From Bordetella parapertussis (GTDB taxonomy: Bacteria > Pseudomonadota > Gammaproteobacteria > Burkholderiales > Burkholderiaceae_B): a DNA stretch of 64,000 nt. The position numbers and the translations under genes are program-made. Location: positions 1 through 64,000 of the forward strand of contig CAMDFD010000016.1 in NCBI GenBank assembly GCA_945897365.1, given 5' to 3'. A model generated the notes under the pieces. It saw only the letters and a list, made by a program, of their open reading frames with translations. It was not told the origin of the DNA and made no database searches. This document shows, one piece after another, positions 26,744 to 35,918 of this stretch; positions within the stretch are counted from its first letter, which is position 1; each line of letters begins with the position of its first letter.

Positions 26744-27430
26744 ATGACCACAAAACCATGGGATCAGTATTTAGGCGATCAAGACAAAAAAGTGTTGGAG
26801 CGTGGCCGTTTTGCCAGAAGAATGGGTTTTGGTAAAAAGCCAGCAATCATTGTCGTCGACGCACAAAAATTTATGGTTGGCGTACCCGGCCAAGAATCTG
26901 AATGGCCCTCAAGCGGCGGACAACAAGGACATGATGCGATGGCACAAATCGTCGCCCTCGTTAGCCAAGGACAAAAGCATAAGATTCCTGTTTTTTTTAC
27001 ACGCTTTGAGATCGCGTCATCTGGCGTCGATATGGGGGTCTACGCGCGTAAACGAGACTTGTTGCACTCTCCGCACTGGTGTCTCGCGGGAGAGGTTGGC
27101 TCAGAGCTCGTGGATGCGCTCACACCAACCAGTCACGATATTGAGTTTGTTAAGAAAAAGCCAAGCTGCTTTCATGGCACGCCTTTATTGGGATATCTCA
27201 TCGATAGACAGATTGATACCCTCATTGTCGTAGGTGGCTCGACAAGTAATTGTGTACGCGCCACTGTGTTTGACGCCGCTTCTTATAACTATCGCGTGAT
27301 CATTCCTCAAGAAGCAGTTTTCGATCGTTTCCCTATTTCAAATGCCATCAGTTTGTTTGATATGGACAGACAATTTGCTGACGTCGTCAATATCAAAGAG
27401 GTCTACCAGTATTTTGAATCAATCAAGTAA
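26744..27430 (+). CDS. Isochorismatase family cysteine hydrolase (N-carbamoylsarcosine amidohydrolase-like)
   Basis: A 228-residue cysteine hydrolase. The triad is Asp39 (IIVVDAQ), a Lys in the run 137-139 (FVKKKPSCF) and nucleophile Cys170 (GGSTSNCVRAT). The Gly-Ser-Thr-Ser-Asn-Cys arrangement resembles N-carbamoylsarcosine and other carbamoyl/ureido amidohydrolases more than true isochorismatases. It is the third gene of the Bug-amidase operon and may take the next C-N bond of the same substrate. An extended hairpin lies just after its stop. Confidence 0.88.
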   Translation: MTTKPWDQYLGDQDKKVLERGRFARRMGFGKKPAIIVVDAQKFMVGVPGQESEWPSSGGQQGHDAMAQIVALVSQGQKHKIPVFFTRFEIASSGVDMGVYARKRDLLHSPHWCLAGEVGSELVDALTPTSHDIEFVKKKPSCFHGTPLLGYLIDRQIDTLIVVGGSTSNCVRATVFDAASYNYRVIIPQEAVFDRFPISNAISLFDMDRQFADVVNIKEVYQYFESIK

Positions 27431-27650
27431 CTAGAAAGAGCCTCTTTGCAACAGTACTTGTTGCATTGATGGCTCTTTCATAATTGCCTGAAGATCGTCT
27501 GATACCTTTTTCACAATGCCTTCGGGTGTACCGACTGGAAAAAAACAAACCAGCTCAACCTACGCCAAAAAGCCTCGATAGCCCTGCCCAGCAATTGTCG
27601 GCACATTTGGTAATTGAGTCACACGCTGGAAAATTTCATTGCATTGCAGC
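27431..27650 (-). pseudogene. Relic of a Bug receptor gene (3' part)
   Basis: Read leftward, this frame gives QRVTQLPNVPTIAGQGYRGF, then a TAG at 27560-27562, then PVGTPEGIVKKVSDDLQAIM and KEPSMQQVLLQRGSF followed by TAG at 27431-27433. This is the C-terminal third of a Bug/TctC receptor (compare LPNVPTVSESGVPGFE in the gene at 28729). The internal stop and lack of a 5' part mark it as dead. It abuts the 3' end of the intact Bug gene at 27636, suggesting an old tandem pair reduced by deletion. Confidence 0.85.
27434..27479. terminator. Nested inverted repeat after the isochorismatase-family gene
   Basis: GAAAGAGCC (27434-27442) and GGCTCTTTC (27471-27479) form a perfect 9-bp stem that encloses a second stem, TGCAAC/GTTGCA. 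It begins four bases after the stop at 27430. No T-run follows, so termination is only a possibility; on the other strand it overlaps the Bug relic. Confidence 0.4.
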
Positions 27651-28598
27651 GACAAAAGGCTTTAGCTCTTCACGAATTAACTCAAGCGACTTGGTGAATT
27701 CCGCTCCGGGCATATACGCAAGCACAGCTGCATCATTTTTGACAGTAGCCACGAAAGCAGGATCGGCAATCGTATCCTTTATCGCTTGTTGTAAACGATT
27801 AGCAATATTATCAGGTAAGGCTTTAGGTCCTGCAATGGCTCGCTCTGACGTCACACGGATTTTGTAGCCGAACTCATAAATTGATGGAACGTTGGGTATA
27901 GCTGAAACTTTCGTTGGATTCATCACTGCAACAGGTATGATATTTTTCATATTTCCATACCCTGCCAGATATTCTCCCACGCTCGCAATAGCGAAATCAA
28001 CGTGCCCACCGATTAAAGCGCTCTTAAACTCACCCGCGCCCTTAAATGGAATGTCAGTGCCACTGATCTGCGCAGCAGCCTCAAGCTTTAGCAAGGCCTG
28101 ATGACCACTTGTGCCTCGTCCACTCGTCGCAAACGACAGAGATTTAGGATCCTTTTTGAGGGCACCGATGATCGCAGGGATTGTTTTAAACTTTGCATCA
28201 CCGCGAACCATCAATACGGCTGGATCATCGACGACACGGGCAATAATACGGACGTCATCCGTCTTATAGGTCGCTTGCTTGTACATTGGAATAAATACAA
28301 AACCTGGCACATTAATAAAGCCAACGGTATAGCCATCAGGTTTCGCACGTGCAAGATAGGTTGTTGAAATCTCACCTCCAGCACCCGGTTTGTTGACCAC
28401 GACAATTCTAGTCTTTCCCCCAAGTTTTTTTTCAAGAAAAGGTACAAGCGCTCGGGCCATCAGGTCCGTGCCGCCACCCGGGGCGAAACCAACGACTAAT
28501 TCGATTGCTTGGTCTTCGGGCCACGCCGCATAGCTTGGCGCACACAACACGCTTAATAAGACTGCAGCGGAACAAGCTTTAACTTTTCGAAGAGACAT
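27636..28598 (-). CDS. Bug family tripartite tricarboxylate transporter substrate-binding protein
   Basis: A 320-residue receptor with signal peptide (cleavage after APSYA, residue 24). VVGFAPGGGTDLMARALV and NKPGAGGEISTTYLARAKPDGYT show the family. It is more divergent than the other copies: the second half has ERAIAGPKALPDNIANRL in place of the usual WYG-FAPAGTP pattern. The ATG at 28596-28598 fits the signal peptide; the longer frame to 28667 does not. A TTTTATCA/TGATAAAA repeat lies 77 bases upstream. Confidence 0.9.
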   Translation of the reverse strand: MSLRKVKACSAAVLLSVLCAPSYAAWPEDQAIELVVGFAPGGGTDLMARALVPFLEKKLGGKTRIVVVNKPGAGGEISTTYLARAKPDGYTVGFINVPGFVFIPMYKQATYKTDDVRIIARVVDDPAVLMVRGDAKFKTIPAIIGALKKDPKSLSFATSGRGTSGHQALLKLEAAAQISGTDIPFKGAGEFKSALIGGHVDFAIASVGEYLAGYGNMKNIIPVAVMNPTKVSAIPNVPSIYEFGYKIRVTSERAIAGPKALPDNIANRLQQAIKDTIADPAFVATVKNDAAVLAYMPGAEFTKSLELIREELKPFVAAMQ

Positions 28599-28674
28599 CA
28601 GGATTTCCTTTTTAAGTACTTTTATAATTTTCAGTAGATTCAATATACGGCCGGTATGCCAAAGCAAGCAATAC

Positions 28675-28693
28675 TTTTATCACTTTGATAAAA
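28675..28693. promoter_or_regulatory. TTTTATCA-CTT-TGATAAAA inverted repeat
   Basis: A perfect 8-bp inverted repeat with a 3-base loop in the gap between two leftward Bug genes. It could be an operator for the gene starting at 28598 or a weak hairpin after the gene ending at 28729; the relation to repeats at 23888 and 34896 favours an operator. Confidence 0.4.
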
Positions 28694-28728
28694 CATATTT
28701 GTTTGCTCTAGCAAATAGCGGTCAAAAA

Positions 28729-29718
28729 TTAATTAAGAACAATTTTTGCCTCAGTCACGACACGAGCCCATTTGGCGGCCTCCGAGACCATCATGTCTTT
28801 CAAGACTTTAGGCTTGCCACCAACAACAGTAAATCCCATATCCACAAGACCTTTATTTAACGTGGCCTCTTTCAATGCAAACTCAAAGGCATCATTGAGT
28901 ATTGCAACAATATTTTTTGGCGTCCCTGCGCGCACAACAAATCCATACCAAGAGATCAATTCAAAACCCGGCACTCCCGACTCACTGACTGTAGGTAGAT
29001 TGGGGAATTGGGGCGAACGCTGAGGTGTTGTAATAGCCAGTGCCCGCAGCCGGCCCGCGTTGACCAGCGCCATTGACTCAGGAAGAATGGCGATCGACAT
29101 TGTTGTCTGTCCCCCTGCTAAACCAGCAAGCGCAGGAGCACCTCCCTTGTATGGAATATGAGACATCTCGATTCCTGCCATCATTTTGTACATTTCAGTA
29201 CCAAGATGTCCTGGCGAACCATTTCCTGCCGTTGCGTAGTTACTCTGATTTGGTTTGCTTTTAAGATATGCAGTCAGTTCCTGCATCGTGTGAACAGGAA
29301 CTGAGGGGTGAACGAGAACCTGACTCGCTTGTTCGGTCGCCAGAATGATAGGCTCAAGGTCTGTAAGGGGGTTGTATGGTGACTTTTCCTTATAGAGGAG
29401 CGGATTAACCGCTAGAGCAGCCGAAGTCCCGAGAAATATAGTGTAACCATCTGCGGGCTGTTTTAAAACATGACTCACTGCGATGTTGCCGCTCGCTCCA
29501 GGAATATTTTCTACAATAATAGTTTGACCAAGTTTCTCACCCACCGCTTTAGCCATTGTGCGGGCAAGGAGATCCGTCGATCCACCAGGCGCGTAAGGAA
29601 CAACAATTTTCATTGTCTTCGATGGAAACTCCTTTTGAGAGCCTTGGGCCGACACTACACCAACGCTTGAAAGACCAAACATCACGACTGCAAGAACTTT
29701 AGCCACAATCTTTTTCAT
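28729..29718 (-). CDS. Bug family tripartite tricarboxylate transporter substrate-binding protein
   Basis: A 329-residue receptor. The ATG at 29716-29718 is preceded by AAGGT and gives MKKIVAKVLAVVMFGLSSVG, a signal peptide cleaved near residue 25. Family marks are KIVVPYAPGGSTDLLARTM, ENIPGASGNIAVSHVLKQ and SWYGFVVRAGTPKNIV. It follows hydantoinase B by 92 bases on the same strand, so it probably delivers a hydantoin-like, oxoproline-like or related ligand to HyuAB. Confidence 0.93.
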   Translation of the reverse strand: MKKIVAKVLAVVMFGLSSVGVVSAQGSQKEFPSKTMKIVVPYAPGGSTDLLARTMAKAVGEKLGQTIIVENIPGASGNIAVSHVLKQPADGYTIFLGTSAALAVNPLLYKEKSPYNPLTDLEPIILATEQASQVLVHPSVPVHTMQELTAYLKSKPNQSNYATAGNGSPGHLGTEMYKMMAGIEMSHIPYKGGAPALAGLAGGQTTMSIAILPESMALVNAGRLRALAITTPQRSPQFPNLPTVSESGVPGFELISWYGFVVRAGTPKNIVAILNDAFEFALKEATLNKGLVDMGFTVVGGKPKVLKDMMVSEAAKWARVVTEAKIVLN

Positions 29719-29810
29719 ATCAATACCTTTTAAATGTAATAGATTAAAAATCCTAAACATCACATATGTGTCATGATTTTTTAGGCATTCAGGATAAATG
29801 ACAACAAGCA

Positions 29811-31436
29811 CTAAACATATTCATACAAAGCATCAAGCGTTGTGAGTGATGCGGGACGTTCACTTGGCAGTCCATAACCGCCTCCTCCAGGTGTACGCAA
29901 AATAACTTCGTCACCCGGAGCTAGGATGTGTGGACGCCGGCTATCAATAGCAACACCATTTATCAATACCTCGCCGCAAGCACCCTCTCCACCACCTCCG
30001 AGACCTGGCGCAGGGACTTGGATTCTTTCCGTCAGAAATACAATCGACAAGGGGCCATCGTGACTATTAGTGAAACAGATTTCCTCACCCAGTCCACCAC
30101 GCATACAACCTACACCGCCCGATCCAGGTCGCAAGCGTTTATATTTAAAAAATACCGGTGAATCTCTCTCAGCGATCTCAATAGGAGTAGGTGAAATATT
30201 GCTTGGCCAAGACATTGCAGCTGAACCGTCTTTACTCGCTGTAGCACCCATACCTCCGTTGTAGAAAAGAACAGTCGCAAAAGGTTTGCCGTCAGAGCGA
30301 GTCCCACTGAGATTGGCAATCCAAAGTGGAGAGCCAGCACCAGCCATTACTCGCTTAGGCAAAACTGAGTGGAGGGCTCCAAAAATTAATATTGGAACGT
30401 AATGACCCGTACAAGAACGTCCACCTACAGGTGCAGGAGATTTTGGATTCAGTAATGATCCCTCGGGCGCTGAAATACGGATCGGTCGAAATAAACCATC
30501 ATTGTTAGGAAGATCTGGAAGTAACAAGCACTTAATTGCATAGACCGTCATCGCATAGGTATAAGCCAAGACACAATTTATTGCACGCGGCTGTTGTAAG
30601 GAAGTTCCTGAAAAGTCACAATCAATTTCACCCCCTTTCACATTGACAACTACAGAAAAGCGAAATCTATTTTCAAAACCATCTGTACACATCTCATATT
30701 GATATGAGCCGTCTTTTATTTGATGGATCGCTTGCCTCATTGCAGATTCACCGCGAGAAAATAAAGCTTCAGCAAGCTCATCCACACCATCTAACGCATA
30801 CTCCTGCAGAACATCGCCTATGCGATCTGCAACGAGTTCAACAGCACCAACTTGAGACCAAATATCGCCAATCGTCTGCTCTGGAGTCCGAACGTTAGTC
30901 TTGATTAACGTGATTAATGTTTCATCAGGTACGCCCGCTCTTAAAAATCTCATCATTGGTATATGAAAACCCTCTTCATATAGTTCGCGAGAATCAACAG
31001 AACGGATTTTTCCTCCAATATCAGGCACATGACCCGCAGTTGCCGCAAAACCAATCAGGCTATTTTGATAAAAAATTGGTTTCACCAAGCAAACATCATT
31101 GAGATGTCCCGTGCCGATCCATGGATTATTAGTAATGTAGATATCCCCTTGGCGGATCTCATCGATACCAATCAGTGACATCGCGGCCCTGACCGTTCGG
31201 GGTAAGGTGCCAATAAAAGAAGGAATGCTTCCACTGTTTTCGGCAAGAGCACGCCCTTGAGAATCAGTAATGACTACTGCAAAATCATTCGCTTCAGTTG
31301 AAAGCGTTGAAAATGAAGTGCGTACGATTAGTTTTGCCGCCTCATCTGCAATCGAACGCACACGCGTCCAAAATACCTCTAAAAAAATTGGATCCGCTGC
31401 TCGGTTTGTAATAATAGATTTATTAATTAGGCTCAT
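29811..31436 (-). CDS. hyuB: Hydantoinase B/oxoprolinase family protein
   Basis: A 541-residue protein of the HyuB family. Early residues DPIFLEVFWTRVRSIADEAA, the region NDPWIGTGHLNDV (here NNPWIGTGHLNDV) and the C-terminal glycine-rich stretch VILRTPGGGGYGLPSERP are typical. With HyuA it forms an ATP-dependent ring-opening enzyme (5-oxoprolinase, N-methylhydantoinase) or an acetone/acetophenone-carboxylase-type enzyme. Its ATG overlaps the hyuA stop (31433-31436, ATGA). Confidence 0.93.
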   Translation of the reverse strand: MSLINKSIITNRAADPIFLEVFWTRVRSIADEAAKLIVRTSFSTLSTEANDFAVVITDSQGRALAENSGSIPSFIGTLPRTVRAAMSLIGIDEIRQGDIYITNNPWIGTGHLNDVCLVKPIFYQNSLIGFAATAGHVPDIGGKIRSVDSRELYEEGFHIPMMRFLRAGVPDETLITLIKTNVRTPEQTIGDIWSQVGAVELVADRIGDVLQEYALDGVDELAEALFSRGESAMRQAIHQIKDGSYQYEMCTDGFENRFRFSVVVNVKGGEIDCDFSGTSLQQPRAINCVLAYTYAMTVYAIKCLLLPDLPNNDGLFRPIRISAPEGSLLNPKSPAPVGGRSCTGHYVPILIFGALHSVLPKRVMAGAGSPLWIANLSGTRSDGKPFATVLFYNGGMGATASKDGSAAMSWPSNISPTPIEIAERDSPVFFKYKRLRPGSGGVGCMRGGLGEEICFTNSHDGPLSIVFLTERIQVPAPGLGGGGEGACGEVLINGVAIDSRRPHILAPGDEVILRTPGGGGYGLPSERPASLTTLDALYEYV

Positions 31437-33541
31437 TGCTCAATATCCCCAATCGTAATCACCAAATTGCCGCTAGCTAGCTGCTCAACACGTCCTTTAG
31501 GACCGACAACAAGCGTAGAGCTCACATCCTCAATCAGCAGTGGTCCCCTTGCAGAAAACCCCGTTGAGAGCTCAGCGCGCTCGAAAATCGGGGTTTCAAT
31601 ATAGGCATTGAGCTCCTTGAAATACACTTCACGAAATCCTTTAGGCCCAACATCGTGACCTATGCGCATTAACTCTGGCACAAATTGGGTATGAGGTGGC
31701 GCATCACCTGAGATCCGGACATTGACAAATTCAACTTGCACATCAGGCGGTGTGCGACCAAACTTCTCCTTGTATGCGCTTTCAAAAGCTTGAACAAGTT
31801 TGATGCGAATATTATTTTCAGATTGAACGGTGTCATCCGAGTAAGGTCCCTCGGGTAACTCAACGGATAGATTGAAACCTTGACCGACAAATCGACCGTC
31901 CGCTTGTCGCTTTATCGATATTGGACCAAACGCATACGAAAGCGTTTCTAGGGTTAACCTCGCCTCAACTTCTAATTCGCGGTACGCATTCTCAAGAGGA
32001 CTCAATGCATTAGAAGAAAATTTAAAATTCAATGTTCGTGACAAGTCTGACCGAGCGGAGGCCATTAATAAACCAAATGCTGAGGCCACACCCGCAGAGG
32101 GGGGGCAGATAATTTTAGAAACACCTATTTTCTGAGCAACATAATAAGCGTGAAGAGGGCCACCACCACCCGTACACACCAAGACAAAATCCCTTGGATC
32201 ACGTCCACGCTCCGCAACGTGTACGCGGGCAGCGCCGGCCATGTTTTCGGCAACAACATCGTGAATACCCCAGGCGACATCGATCAAGCTCCGGTCAAGT
32301 GACTGACCCATTTGAGACAAGGCTTCAACAGCACGACTAGGATATATAGATAAGGAACCACCAGCAAAATATTCAGGGTTAAGGTAGCCAAGAATTAAAT
32401 TTGCATCCGTCACTGTCGGCTTGACACCGCCAAGACCGTAGCATGCAGGGCCAGGCTCTGAACCGGCACTTTCCGGACCCACTTTTAACAATCCTAATTG
32501 ATCCAGATGCGCGATGCTCCCACCCCCAGCACCGATTTCAATTAGGTCGACTGTCGTAATTCGAATTGGTAATCCACTCCCCTCTGAAAATCTTTTGCGA
32601 CGAGCGACTTCAAAGGTGAATGATATTGACGGGTGTCCATTCTCGATCAGACTTAACTTTGCTGTTGTCCCCCCCATGTCAAATGCCAAGAGATTCGGGA
32701 ATCCATCCTGCATTCCATAGTGTGCTGCCGCAATTGAGCCTGCAGCTGGCCCAGATTCCAATAAATCAATCGGATTGCGCCTTGCTTGAGAAATATGGGA
32801 TAAACCACCATTCGAGAGCATCATCAGGACACCACACTCGATACCTAAATTTGCCAACCGATCCTCGAGTGCAGTCAGGTAGCGACTTGCCATGGGTTTG
32901 ATGTAAGCATTTGCTAGAGTGGTGGACATTCTTTCAAATTCGCGTATGACGGGTGCGACATTCGAAGATAGTGTGACTTCCATTTGAGGAAAATCACGTT
33001 TAATCCACTCTGCAACAGTTCTCTCGTGACCTGAAAAAGCGTACGAATGAAGCAGACAGACTGCGATGGAACTCACGCCTTGATCAGCCAAATAAGAAAC
33101 AGCCGATCGGACATTTCCTTCATCGAGTGGCTCTAATTCATGACCTTTAGAGTCAACACGACCGCGAATCTCAGCGCGAAGATTGCGTGGAACAAGAACT
33201 GGAGCCCGCTCTATCGTTAAATCGTAGAGATCAAATTTTCGTTCATTACCGATTTCAATGATATCTTTGAAACCATCATTGACTAGCATTCCAATGCCGG
33301 TCGCTCGGCGCTCAATCAGCGCATTAGTAAACAGTGTTGTTGCATGAACGACTCGTTTAATTTTTGAGGGGGGAATTCCCCATTTTTCAATGAGTTCAAT
33401 GACACCATTGGTGACTGCCTGTGCTGGATCGCCATGTGTAGTCAATACCTTTGAGCTGTATAGCTTACCGGCAGAGTACTCAAGTGCCACAATGTCAGTA
33501 AAAGTGCCACCAATATCAATACTGATTGACCAATCACTCAC
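31433..33541 (-). CDS. hyuA: Hydantoinase A/oxoprolinase family protein
   Basis: A 702-residue ATPase-type subunit. The N terminus SIDIGGTFTDIVAL is the phosphate-binding signature of the family; LLAFDMGGTTAKLSL repeats the actin-like motif, and IGAGGGSIAHLD and VCTGGGGPLHAYYVA follow. The start is GTG at 33539-33541 with GGAG seven bases upstream. Substrate is not fixed by sequence; no third small subunit like those of acetone carboxylase is next to it, so hydantoin or oxoproline type amide-ring cleavage is more likely. Confidence 0.93.
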   Translation of the reverse strand: MSDWSISIDIGGTFTDIVALEYSAGKLYSSKVLTTHGDPAQAVTNGVIELIEKWGIPPSKIKRVVHATTLFTNALIERRATGIGMLVNDGFKDIIEIGNERKFDLYDLTIERAPVLVPRNLRAEIRGRVDSKGHELEPLDEGNVRSAVSYLADQGVSSIAVCLLHSYAFSGHERTVAEWIKRDFPQMEVTLSSNVAPVIREFERMSTTLANAYIKPMASRYLTALEDRLANLGIECGVLMMLSNGGLSHISQARRNPIDLLESGPAAGSIAAAHYGMQDGFPNLLAFDMGGTTAKLSLIENGHPSISFTFEVARRKRFSEGSGLPIRITTVDLIEIGAGGGSIAHLDQLGLLKVGPESAGSEPGPACYGLGGVKPTVTDANLILGYLNPEYFAGGSLSIYPSRAVEALSQMGQSLDRSLIDVAWGIHDVVAENMAGAARVHVAERGRDPRDFVLVCTGGGGPLHAYYVAQKIGVSKIICPPSAGVASAFGLLMASARSDLSRTLNFKFSSNALSPLENAYRELEVEARLTLETLSYAFGPISIKRQADGRFVGQGFNLSVELPEGPYSDDTVQSENNIRIKLVQAFESAYKEKFGRTPPDVQVEFVNVRISGDAPPHTQFVPELMRIGHDVGPKGFREVYFKELNAYIETPIFERAELSTGFSARGPLLIEDVSSTLVVGPKGRVEQLASGNLVITIGDIEQ

Positions 33542-33570
33542 AAATGATCTCCAACAAAAATAATTATTTT

Positions 33571-33592
33571 CATCGTGCTAAGTAGCACGATG
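33571..33592 (-). terminator. Perfect 9-bp hairpin between the aminotransferase and hyuA genes
   Basis: CATCGTGCT-AAGT-AGCACGATG folds into a 9-bp stem with a 4-base loop. It begins eight bases after the aminotransferase stop and the minus strand then has AAAATAATTATTTTTG, a loose T-rich tail, so it can end the aminotransferase transcript before hyuA. It could also be an operator for hyuAB. Confidence 0.45.
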
Positions 33593-33599
33593 AACTTGC

Positions 33600-34802
33600 T
33601 CATACCAACTCTTCGCATGCCAAACGAATCCTACGACACCCCTCTTCCAGCACAGCATCTTTTGTAGCAAAAGATAATCGAAAGAACGGCGACTGACCAT
33701 ACGCGGCTCCCTGGATGACGGCTACGTTCTGAGATTCGAGAAGATGTTTTACAAAGTCAGTGTCATCGCGAATGACATTTCCTTCTTTTGTTTTTTTTCC
33801 GATTGCCTCTGCACAGGATGCAAATAAATAAAACGCACCTTCTGGCTGATGAAAACTTAAACCAGGGACATGACTGAGTAGACTAACAACTTTGTCCCGA
33901 CGACTTTGAAAAATTGATCGACTCGTCTCTACAAAATCCTGAGGGCCAGACAAGGCTTGAGTGGCTGCGGCCTGGCTTATAGCAGAGGGATTCGATGTAC
34001 TCTGTGACTGAAGCTTTATCATATTTTTAATGAGTGTCGCAGGACCTGCCGCATAGCCAATTCTCCAGCCTGTCATTGCATACGCTTTTGAAACGCCATT
34101 AATTGTCAATGTGCGCTCCATCAGAGCGGGCTCAACTTGAGCCACAGTCACGAATTCTCGTCCGTCATAAATTAAATGTTCATAAATGTCATCTGCCAAC
34201 ACACTTACGTGAGGAAACCTCAGTAAAACTTCCGTGAGTGCTTTGAGCTCGCTGCGCGTGTATACAACTCCGCTAGGGTTCCCGGGCGCATTCAAAATCA
34301 ACCAGCGCGTTTTGGGTGTAATTGAAAGTTCGAGTTGCTCAGGTGACATCTTGAATCCCTTTTTAGGATCGCAAGCAATAAAGACCGGACTACCACCAGC
34401 AAGACGCACAATGTCGGGGTAAGACACCCAGTAAGGTCCAGGAATAATGACTTCATCACCGAAGTCTACTGTGCACATCAACGCATTAAAAATAGCCTGC
34501 TTAGCACCACTACAGGCAATAATTTGATTCAGCTCATAAGAAAGCTCGTTTTCTCGTTTGAACTTTGCTTTAATCGCCTCTTTAAGTTCAACCGTGCCGC
34601 CTACGTCTGTGTATTTAGTTTTGCCAGAATGCATCGCAAGAACGGCGGCCTCTTTGATATGTTCTGGCGTATCAAAATCAGGCTCACCTGTTGTTAAACC
34701 AATGACGTCACGGCCTAACGCCTTCAATTCTCTAACGCGCTGGCCTGCCATAGAACTTGGCGAGGGCTCTATACGGCCTAGTCTTTTAGAAATATGGATC
34801 AT
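33600..34802 (-). CDS. Pyridoxal phosphate-dependent aminotransferase, class I/II (aspartate aminotransferase-like)
   Basis: A 400-residue fold-type I aminotransferase. The PLP lysine is Lys239 (GVSKAYAMTGWR); NAPGNPSG (residues 171-178), LADDIYEHL and the C-terminal FRLSFA arginine region are typical of the AspC-like Igamma group. It moves an amino group between an amino acid and a 2-oxo acid. Placed upstream of hyuAB on the same strand, it may act on an amino acid released by ring opening. Confidence 0.92.
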   Translation of the reverse strand: MIHISKRLGRIEPSPSSMAGQRVRELKALGRDVIGLTTGEPDFDTPEHIKEAAVLAMHSGKTKYTDVGGTVELKEAIKAKFKRENELSYELNQIIACSGAKQAIFNALMCTVDFGDEVIIPGPYWVSYPDIVRLAGGSPVFIACDPKKGFKMSPEQLELSITPKTRWLILNAPGNPSGVVYTRSELKALTEVLLRFPHVSVLADDIYEHLIYDGREFVTVAQVEPALMERTLTINGVSKAYAMTGWRIGYAAGPATLIKNMIKLQSQSTSNPSAISQAAATQALSGPQDFVETSRSIFQSRRDKVVSLLSHVPGLSFHQPEGAFYLFASCAEAIGKKTKEGNVIRDDTDFVKHLLESQNVAVIQGAAYGQSPFFRLSFATKDAVLEEGCRRIRLACEELV

Positions 34803-34895
34803 TTGTTCGCTTTTTATTTGCTTATGAAAAAAATACTTACTTCTAAATGACCTTAGATGTTGAGCCCTAAAAATTCAAATCAAATAAAAAGATAG

Positions 34896-34918
34896 ATTTA
34901 TCGTTTTTAGCGATAAAT
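34896..34918. promoter_or_regulatory. Candidate LysR operator, ATTTATCG-N7-CGATAAAT
   Basis: A perfect 8-bp inverted repeat with 7-base spacer, holding the ATC-N9-GAT and T-N11-A patterns of LysR-type sites. It lies 94 bases upstream of the aminotransferase start and beyond the 3' end of a LysR gene. Confidence 0.5.
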
Positions 34919-34957
34919 ACATTAATCCATCGTTTTTTTGAAACTCGCACAGATTTA

Positions 34958-35896
34958 TCAAACACGAGGAATCTTTTTGACACCCAAAGGAAATTTATGA
35001 TGATCAAGGGCAATTAAAATCGAATCTACAAGATGTGTTGCGCTTGGTGCCATGGAGCGTAGGCGGCGAGAAATAAGACCAATTTCTCGATACAGAATAG
35101 GCCCCTTCAGCGGGCGATATGCAAACTTTGCAAATCCTGTCAGATTTGCTGCAAGCGCAGGTAGTATTGAAAAACAATTGCCTTGGTTAATGAGTGGATA
35201 CAAAGAAGTTGTACTTGAGGCTTCATCGTGCCTCCCCTGAAAAACCTCTAGTTGATTGACATTCTCACGAAGGAATTTGCTTATTCCTGTGTCGGGTGTA
35301 AGCGATATAAAACCTTTAGAAGTCAGACTGTCCCAATTAAGTGACTTTGATGAACCGGCAAGATGAAAATCAGATCTACAAACTACACCATACCGATCCA
35401 TCAAAAGTGGCACATAATCCAAAACATCCGTGTTTTTAGGGCGATCTGCAATAGCAAAATCAACTTCTCCGTCGATGACTAATTGCTCAACATGACCTGC
35501 TCCAGTATCTCTAAGTGACAGAGTAATCCCTGAAAATGAAGAGCGAAAGTCAGCAATGACTGTCACCATGACTTGATACAAAAAGGATGCCGCACAGGCA
35601 ATCTTAATATGCCCTACCTGCCCCTGAGAGTATGCTTGCAGGTCTGATATTGCCGTATCAAAATCACGCAAAATCTGATCTGCTTTGCTTTTGAAACGTT
35701 GAGCTTCGTCCGTCATGACTACACTTCGTGTCGTTCTATCAAAAAGACTAAAGCCAACAGCTGACTCAAATTGCTGAATAGTCGCAGTGAGCGACGACTG
35801 GGTAATGAACAAGCGAGCAGCCGCTGTAGTAAAAGAACCCGTGGTGGCGAGCTCAGAAAAGGCACGTAAATGCCTCAGCGACACGACTCTAGTCAT
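34958..35896 (-). CDS. LysR-family transcriptional regulator
   Basis: A 312-residue regulator with N-terminal winged helix (LRHLRAFSELATTGSFTTAA, recognition helix near residues 33-47) and effector domain (GHIKIACAASFLYQVMVTVI, DFAIADRP). It starts 22 bases after the class II aldolase gene on the same strand and ends before the aminotransferase promoter, so it is a good candidate to control the aldolase, hyuAB and Bug genes. The recurring TTTATC/GATAAA repeats could be its sites. Confidence 0.92.
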   Translation of the reverse strand: MTRVVSLRHLRAFSELATTGSFTTAAARLFITQSSLTATIQQFESAVGFSLFDRTTRSVVMTDEAQRFKSKADQILRDFDTAISDLQAYSQGQVGHIKIACAASFLYQVMVTVIADFRSSFSGITLSLRDTGAGHVEQLVIDGEVDFAIADRPKNTDVLDYVPLLMDRYGVVCRSDFHLAGSSKSLNWDSLTSKGFISLTPDTGISKFLRENVNQLEVFQGRHDEASSTTSLYPLINQGNCFSILPALAANLTGFAKFAYRPLKGPILYREIGLISRRLRSMAPSATHLVDSILIALDHHKFPLGVKKIPRV

Positions 35897-35918
35897 ATGA
35901 ATCTTTAACTTGGTTAGA

